The notes beneath the pieces were generated by a model, which did not search any database, was not told where the DNA came from, and worked only from the letters and a program-made list of their open reading frames with translations. Shown one piece after another: positions 5,009 through 7,900 of a stretch of DNA of 7,900 nt (position 1 is the stretch's first letter; each line of letters starts with the position of its first letter). This DNA is from Acetobacteraceae bacterium (lineage in GTDB: Bacteria; Pseudomonadota; Alphaproteobacteria; Acetobacterales; Acetobacteraceae), in the NCBI GenBank assembly GCA_003133265.1, contig PKWQ01000411.1, positions 8,418 to 16,317 on the forward strand, in the 5' to 3' direction. The position numbers and the translations under genes are program-made.

Positions 5009-5914
5009 TCAGGGCTGCTTCTTGGCGATCGGCTTGCCGGCGGCGGCCTCGTACAGACGCAGCACCATGTTGAGGTCGGCGCCAGCGCCGAAGCGGTCGA
5101 TCGCGGCGCGGAGGTTGCGCAGGATCTGCGGCGTCAGCGTCAGTTTCTCGAAATCGCCATGCACCAGATCGGCGGCCAGCCGCACGTCCTTTTCCATCAG
5201 CGCCAGCGTGAACTTCATCTCGAAATTGTCGGTGAAGATGTGCGTGGGGAAGACGTTCACCGTGGCGTTGTTGCGGCCGGAGGATTTGTTGATCACGTCC
5301 ACCGCCAGCTTCGCGTCGATCCCGTTGGCGACCGCGAGCCCGACGGCCTCGAACGCCAGCAGCCGGTTGGCCGCTGACATCATGTTGTTCAGCGCCTTCA
5401 GCGTGTGCCCGGCGCCGAGCGGGCCGACATGGGCGACGTTGGGGCTGATCACGGTCAGGATCGGCTCGATCCGCGCGTATTGCGCGTCGCTGCCGCCGAC
5501 CATGATGGCGATGGTCCCCGCCGCCGCGCCCAGCGGCCCGCCGCTGACCGGCGCGTCGATCATCTCGATGCCGGTGGCGGCGATCTCGGCCGCCATGGCG
5601 CGGGTGGCGGCGGTGGCGCCGGAGGTCTGATCGACGATCAGGCCGCCCTTGGCCATGCCCCGGATCAGCCCGTCATTGCCGCCGAAGATCACGTCCCGCA
5701 CATTGGCCGATGTCGGCAGGCAGGTCAGCACGATGTCGCAGCTCGCGCCGACCTCGGCCGGGGAGGCGGCCACCGTGGCGCCGAGGGCGGCGAACTCGGC
5801 GCAGCGTTCCTTCGACAGGTCGAACACCGTCAACGGATGTTCGGCAATGAGCCGCCGCGCCAGCGCGCCGCCCATTATGCCGAGCCCGATATAGCCGATC
5901 CTGATCGCCGCCAT
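5009..5914 (-). CDS. NAD(P)-dependent beta-hydroxyacid dehydrogenase (3-hydroxyisobutyrate dehydrogenase family), paralog B
   Basis: A 301-residue second member of the family seen at 3596-4537, clearly diverged from it. GLGIMG is at residues 10-15 and Asp32 follows the second Rossmann strand. DAPVSGGPLG is at 120-129, and GHTLKALNN (169-177) gives the catalytic Lys173 and Asn177. MEKDVRLA (240-247) gives Lys242. One deviation stands out: the usual D-x-S-T-x-x-P segment reads D95-Q-T-S-G-A-T, with Ser/Thr swapped and no proline, so cofactor or substrate contacts may differ from paralog A. The frame is open a further 77 codons upstream, but that stretch lacks family features and overlaps the divergent gene. 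The ATG at 5912-5914, with a GGGGG-containing site (5924-5928) nine bases upstream and a directly following Rossmann motif, is the better start. It is the first gene of the minus-strand operon. Confidence 0.93.
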   Translation of the reverse strand: MAAIRIGYIGLGIMGGALARRLIAEHPLTVFDLSKERCAEFAALGATVAASPAEVGASCDIVLTCLPTSANVRDVIFGGNDGLIRGMAKGGLIVDQTSGATAATRAMAAEIAATGIEMIDAPVSGGPLGAAAGTIAIMVGGSDAQYARIEPILTVISPNVAHVGPLGAGHTLKALNNMMSAANRLLAFEAVGLAVANGIDAKLAVDVINKSSGRNNATVNVFPTHIFTDNFEMKFTLALMEKDVRLAADLVHGDFEKLTLTPQILRNLRAAIDRFGAGADLNMVLRLYEAAAGKPIAKKQP

Positions 5915-6011
5915 TGGTCCGTTCCCCCGTTTGCTTGTTGTTCGTGGATGTTGCGCGAAGCCGTGGTTCATGACCAGACTTGTCCAAAAGCCGACCAAGG
6001 GAGAGAGACAC
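5915..6011. promoter_or_regulatory. Divergent intergenic region between the dehydrogenase operon and the binding-protein gene
   Basis: This 97-bp gap should hold promoters for the minus-strand operon and the plus-strand binding-protein gene. No convincing pair of -35/-10 boxes was found on either strand. A weak dyad, TGGT-5-ACCA (5964-5976), is the only operator-like feature. AAGGGAG (5997-6003) is the ribosome-binding site for the binding protein. The promoter role comes from position, not from motifs. Confidence 0.5.
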
Positions 6012-7235
6012 ATGCGACAGACTGTTTCACGCCGGACATTGATGCTGGGCACCGCCGGCATGGCCGTGGCCGGGGCTTCCACCGCTTGGGCGCAGAAGGC
6101 CACGCCGGGCGTGACCGCGACCGAGATCAAGATCGGCAATACCAACCCGCATTCCGGCCCCGCCTCCGCCTACGGCACGATCGCCGAGCTGGAGGACGTG
6201 TTCTTCAACAAGATGGTCAACGAGCAGGGCGGCGTCGGGGGGCGGAAGATCAATTACATCTCCCTCGATGACGGCTACAGCCCGCCGAAGGCGGTGGAAC
6301 AGGTCCGCCGGCTGGTCGAGCAGGACGAGGTGGCGTTCCTGTTCAACCCGCTGGGCACGCCGAGCAACAGCGCGATCCAGAAATACTGTAACCAGAAGAA
6401 GGTGCCGCAACTGCTGGTCGCTACCGGCGCGGACAAGTGGGGCGACTACCAGCACTTCCCCTGGACGATGGGATGGGCGCCAAGCTACCGGACCGAGGCG
6501 CAGATCTATGCGAAATACATCCTGGCGAATAAGCCCAACGCGAAGATCGGCATCATCTACCAGAACGACGATTTCGGTAAGGACTACGTGGCCGGCGTGA
6601 AGGACGTGCTGGGCGACAAATACGACAGCATGGTCGTCAAGGCCGTGACCTACGAGGTGACCGACGCCACCATCGACAGCCAGATCAACACGCTGCAGGC
6701 CTCCGGCGCCGATGTGCTGGTCACCGGGGCGACGCCCAAGTTCGGCGCGATGGTGATCCGCAAGGTGTTCGACGTGAACTGGAAGCCGCTGCACTGCATG
6801 ACCAACGTGTCGATCTCGGTAGCGTCGGTGATGCAGCCGGCCGGGCCGGAGAAGGGTGTCGGCATCATCACCGCCGCCTACTTGAAGGACCCGACCGACC
6901 CGACCTGGAACGACGATCCGGGGATGAACGAGTTGCGCGCCTTCATGGCGAAATACATGCCGAAGGCCGATGTGACCGACGGCAACTATACGTACGCCTA
7001 CGGCGTGTCGATGACGATGATGCAAATCCTGAAGCAGTGCGGCACCGATTTTTCGCGCGAGAACATCATGAAGCAGGCGACCAACCTGCACGATTTCGTG
7101 GCGCCGACGGTGTTGCCTGGCATCAAGGTGAACACCAGCCCGACCAACTACCACCCGATCCGCGCCATGCAGCTACAGAAATGGACCGGCAAGACCTGGG
7201 CGCTGTTCGGCAGCGTGATCCAGGGCGCCAGCTGA
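6012..7235 (+). CDS. ABC transporter solute-binding protein, branched-chain amino acid (LivJ) type, Tat signal
   Basis: A 407-residue periplasmic binding protein of the type I fold used by LivJ-like ABC uptake systems. It would capture a small solute for an inner-membrane permease. The N-terminus carries a twin-arginine motif, SRRTLML (residues 6-12), then a hydrophobic stretch and a likely cleavage after AWA (25-27), implying folded export by Tat. The mature protein starts the family pattern with IKIGNTNPHSGP (39-50). LDDGYSPPKAVEQVRRLVEQ (85-104) and IGIIYQNDDFGKDYVAGVKD (179-198) are typical of this fold. The frame is open for 27 codons before this ATG, but AAGGGAG eight bases upstream and the signal peptide fix the start here. 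No permease or ATPase gene is in the window, so its partners are elsewhere. Relatives bind amino acids, urea, aromatic acids and other carboxylates; the ligand is not predictable here. Confidence 0.93.
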   Translation: MRQTVSRRTLMLGTAGMAVAGASTAWAQKATPGVTATEIKIGNTNPHSGPASAYGTIAELEDVFFNKMVNEQGGVGGRKINYISLDDGYSPPKAVEQVRRLVEQDEVAFLFNPLGTPSNSAIQKYCNQKKVPQLLVATGADKWGDYQHFPWTMGWAPSYRTEAQIYAKYILANKPNAKIGIIYQNDDFGKDYVAGVKDVLGDKYDSMVVKAVTYEVTDATIDSQINTLQASGADVLVTGATPKFGAMVIRKVFDVNWKPLHCMTNVSISVASVMQPAGPEKGVGIITAAYLKDPTDPTWNDDPGMNELRAFMAKYMPKADVTDGNYTYAYGVSMTMMQILKQCGTDFSRENIMKQATNLHDFVAPTVLPGIKVNTSPTNYHPIRAMQLQKWTGKTWALFGSVIQGAS

Positions 7236-7251
7236 GACCGGCAACCATACG

Positions 7252-7273
7252 ACGCGGCGGACCGAAGCCGCGT
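7252..7273 (+). other. Intercistronic hairpin between binding-protein and VOC genes
   Basis: ACGCGGC (7252-7258) and GCCGCGT (7267-7273) are perfect complements around an eight-base loop, with TT following. The stem lies 16 bases after the binding-protein stop and ends four bases before the AAGGAG of the next gene. It could stabilise the 3' end of the binding-protein message, cause partial termination, or modulate the downstream ribosome-binding site. Confidence 0.45.
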
Positions 7274-7277
7274 TTGC

Positions 7278-7283
7278 AAGGAG
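7278..7283 (+). promoter_or_regulatory. Ribosome-binding site supporting a GTG start for the VOC gene
   Basis: AAGGAG lies seven bases before the GTG at 7291-7293. No in-frame ATG occurs before codon 9 (7315), which would remove the start of the first conserved strand and lies far from this site. GTG is therefore the likely start. Confidence 0.85.
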
Positions 7284-7290
7284 ACGAATC

Positions 7291-7680
7291 GTGACGAAAT
7301 ACCTGTACGACCACATGCACCTGCGCAGCCCCGATCCGGAGACCACGGCGCAGTGGTACGAGAAGATGTTCGGCGCGCAGATCCTCCGCACCACCCAGCA
7401 GGGCAAGCCGCGCGTCGACGTCAAGATCGACGGCATCTCGATCTTCATCGCCCAGGTGATGAACGACGGCAAGACCGCCCCGCCGCCGGTGCCGCCCTAT
7501 CAGGGCCTGGACCATTTCGGACTGCGCGTCGGTAACCTCGACAGCGCCGTGGCCGAATTGAAGGCCAAGGGGGCGGAGTTCACCATGGAGCCGACGGCGG
7601 CCCGGCCCGGCCTGCGGATCGCGTTCGTGCGCGGACCGGAGAGCGTGTCGATCGAGCTGCTGGAACGCAGCGCCGCCTGA
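7291..7680 (+). CDS. VOC (glyoxalase/bleomycin-resistance/dioxygenase fold) family protein
   Basis: A 129-residue single-domain VOC protein built of two beta-alpha-beta-beta-beta modules (about residues 5-55 and 72-125). VOC proteins hold a divalent metal and catalyse varied reactions, such as glyoxalase, epimerase, ring-cleaving dioxygenase or antibiotic binding. Visible candidate ligands are His10 (DHMHLRSPD), His75 (GLDHFGLRV) and Glu122 (SIELLER). The fourth expected position, at the end of module 1 (ISIFIAQ, 50-56), has no obvious Glu or His, so metal binding may use three protein ligands or be altered. It starts with GTG after AAGGAG, 55 bases downstream of the binding-protein gene, and is probably co-transcribed with it. 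That suggests work on the imported compound. The specific reaction cannot be assigned. Confidence 0.88.
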   Translation: MTKYLYDHMHLRSPDPETTAQWYEKMFGAQILRTTQQGKPRVDVKIDGISIFIAQVMNDGKTAPPPVPPYQGLDHFGLRVGNLDSAVAELKAKGAEFTMEPTAARPGLRIAFVRGPESVSIELLERSAA

Positions 7681-7685
7681 AGTTA

Positions 7686-7711
7686 CGCCTCTCCCGCACG
7701 CGGGAGAGGCG
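7686..7711. terminator. Bidirectional terminator-like hairpin between convergent genes
   Basis: CGCCTCTCCCG (7686-7696) and CGGGAGAGGCG (7701-7711) form a perfect 11-bp stem with a four-base CACG loop. The stem nearly fills the 37-base gap between the VOC stop and the convergent aminotransferase stop. Strength and placement fit a shared terminator. Neither side has a real T-run, so termination may be partial or Rho-assisted. Confidence 0.65.
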
Positions 7712-7717
7712 AGCGCC

Positions 7718-7900
7718 TCAGCGCACGACGTCGATCCGCTCGCGGCGGAGCTGCACGGTCAGTTCGTCCAGTGCGCGCGATACCCGGTCCAGCATCTCGT
7801 CGATCTCGGCCTTGGTGATGATCAGCGGCGGGCTGAACACCAGCGAGTCGCCTGGGCAGACGCGGCCGATCACGCCGTTTTCCTGCATCAGCGCCACCAG
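7718..7900 (-). CDS. Class III aminotransferase, C-terminal 60 residues only (cut by window edge)
   Basis: The frame ends at a TGA at 7718-7720 and is open to the right edge, so only the C-terminus is visible. The segment GRVCPGDSLVFSPPLIITKA (residues 12-31 of the visible part), then EIDEMLDRVSRALDEL, is the characteristic end of PLP-dependent class III (omega) aminotransferases such as beta-alanine--pyruvate or 4-aminobutyrate transaminases. There the final small domain precedes a helix that packs on the core. These enzymes move an amino group between an omega-amino acid or amine and an oxoacid. The PLP lysine lies outside the window. The family is well supported by this tail; substrate cannot be judged. 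It is convergent with the VOC gene, so it belongs to a different transcript. Confidence 0.82.
   Translation of the reverse strand: MVALMQENGVIGRVCPGDSLVFSPPLIITKAEIDEMLDRVSRALDELTVQLRRERIDVVR

Noticed and set aside
5003..5015. GCCCTG-T-CAGGGC palindrome at the dehydrogenase B stop
   Set aside because: The one-base centre cannot form a full RNA hairpin without losing pairs, and most of it is constrained by coding; it is too weak to call.
4019..5377. 452-codon open frame on the plus strand
   Set aside because: It runs antisense across three genes with convincing motifs and ribosome-binding sites, and its product has low-complexity shadow composition.
5941..5956. Possible sigma-54 promoter (TGG...TTGC)
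   Set aside because: The GG and GC elements are only about five bases apart, not the roughly ten required.
5915..6145. 77-residue N-terminal extension of dehydrogenase B
   Set aside because: It would overlap the start of the divergent binding-protein gene, has no family similarity, and the Rossmann motif begins just after the chosen ATG.
6027..7154. 375-codon open frame on the minus strand
   Set aside because: It is antisense to the binding-protein gene, His/Arg/Val-rich, with no recognisable domain.

Overview
The window is GC-rich, densely coding bacterial DNA whose codons end mostly in G or C. The gene families suggest a metabolically versatile proteobacterium: an ADP-forming acyl-CoA synthetase, 3-hydroxyisobutyrate dehydrogenase-like oxidoreductases, an SDR, a Tat-exported amino-acid-type binding protein and a class III aminotransferase. 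An alphaproteobacterium is the likeliest source (Acetobacteraceae/Rhodospirillales or Bradyrhizobium-like), but this is an inference; Burkholderiales are not excluded. There is no rRNA, tRNA, insertion sequence, CRISPR array or phage gene, and no gene-free stretch exceeds about 120 bases.

Layout, left to right. (1) 1-1871, minus: an acyl-CoA synthetase (NDP-forming), cut by the left edge. (2) 1872-1958: a compact divergent control region. (3) 1959-2747, plus: an SDR oxidoreductase whose last codons and stop lie in a 3 x 17-bp tandem repeat. (4) 2789-5914, minus: a probable four-gene operon, read right to left as beta-hydroxyacid dehydrogenase B, a small carboxymuconolactone decarboxylase-like protein, beta-hydroxyacid dehydrogenase A, and a CX5R tyrosine/serine phosphatase. 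(5) 5915-6011: a divergent intergenic region. (6) 6012-7235 and 7291-7680, plus: a branched-chain-amino-acid-type ABC solute-binding protein, then a small VOC (glyoxalase-fold) protein. (7) A terminator-like hairpin at 7686-7711. (8) 7718-7900, minus: the C-terminus of a class III aminotransferase, cut by the right edge.

Taken together this looks like a catabolic island for a small organic acid or amino acid. The binding protein would capture the solute. The aminotransferase, the two beta-hydroxyacid dehydrogenases and the SDR would handle amino/oxo/hydroxy conversions. The CMD-like and VOC proteins would act on an intermediate, and the acyl-CoA synthetase would handle a CoA thioester. The substrate cannot be read from the sequence. 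No individual protein family is new. The least ordinary features are the gene combination (two divergent paralogs around a CMD-like gene, with a phosphatase last), two unrelated tandem repeats of the same 17-bp period at gene 3' ends, and strong hairpins in the intercistronic gaps. One of these is a 12-bp GNRA-capped stem just before a phosphatase gene that lacks a visible Shine-Dalgarno sequence.
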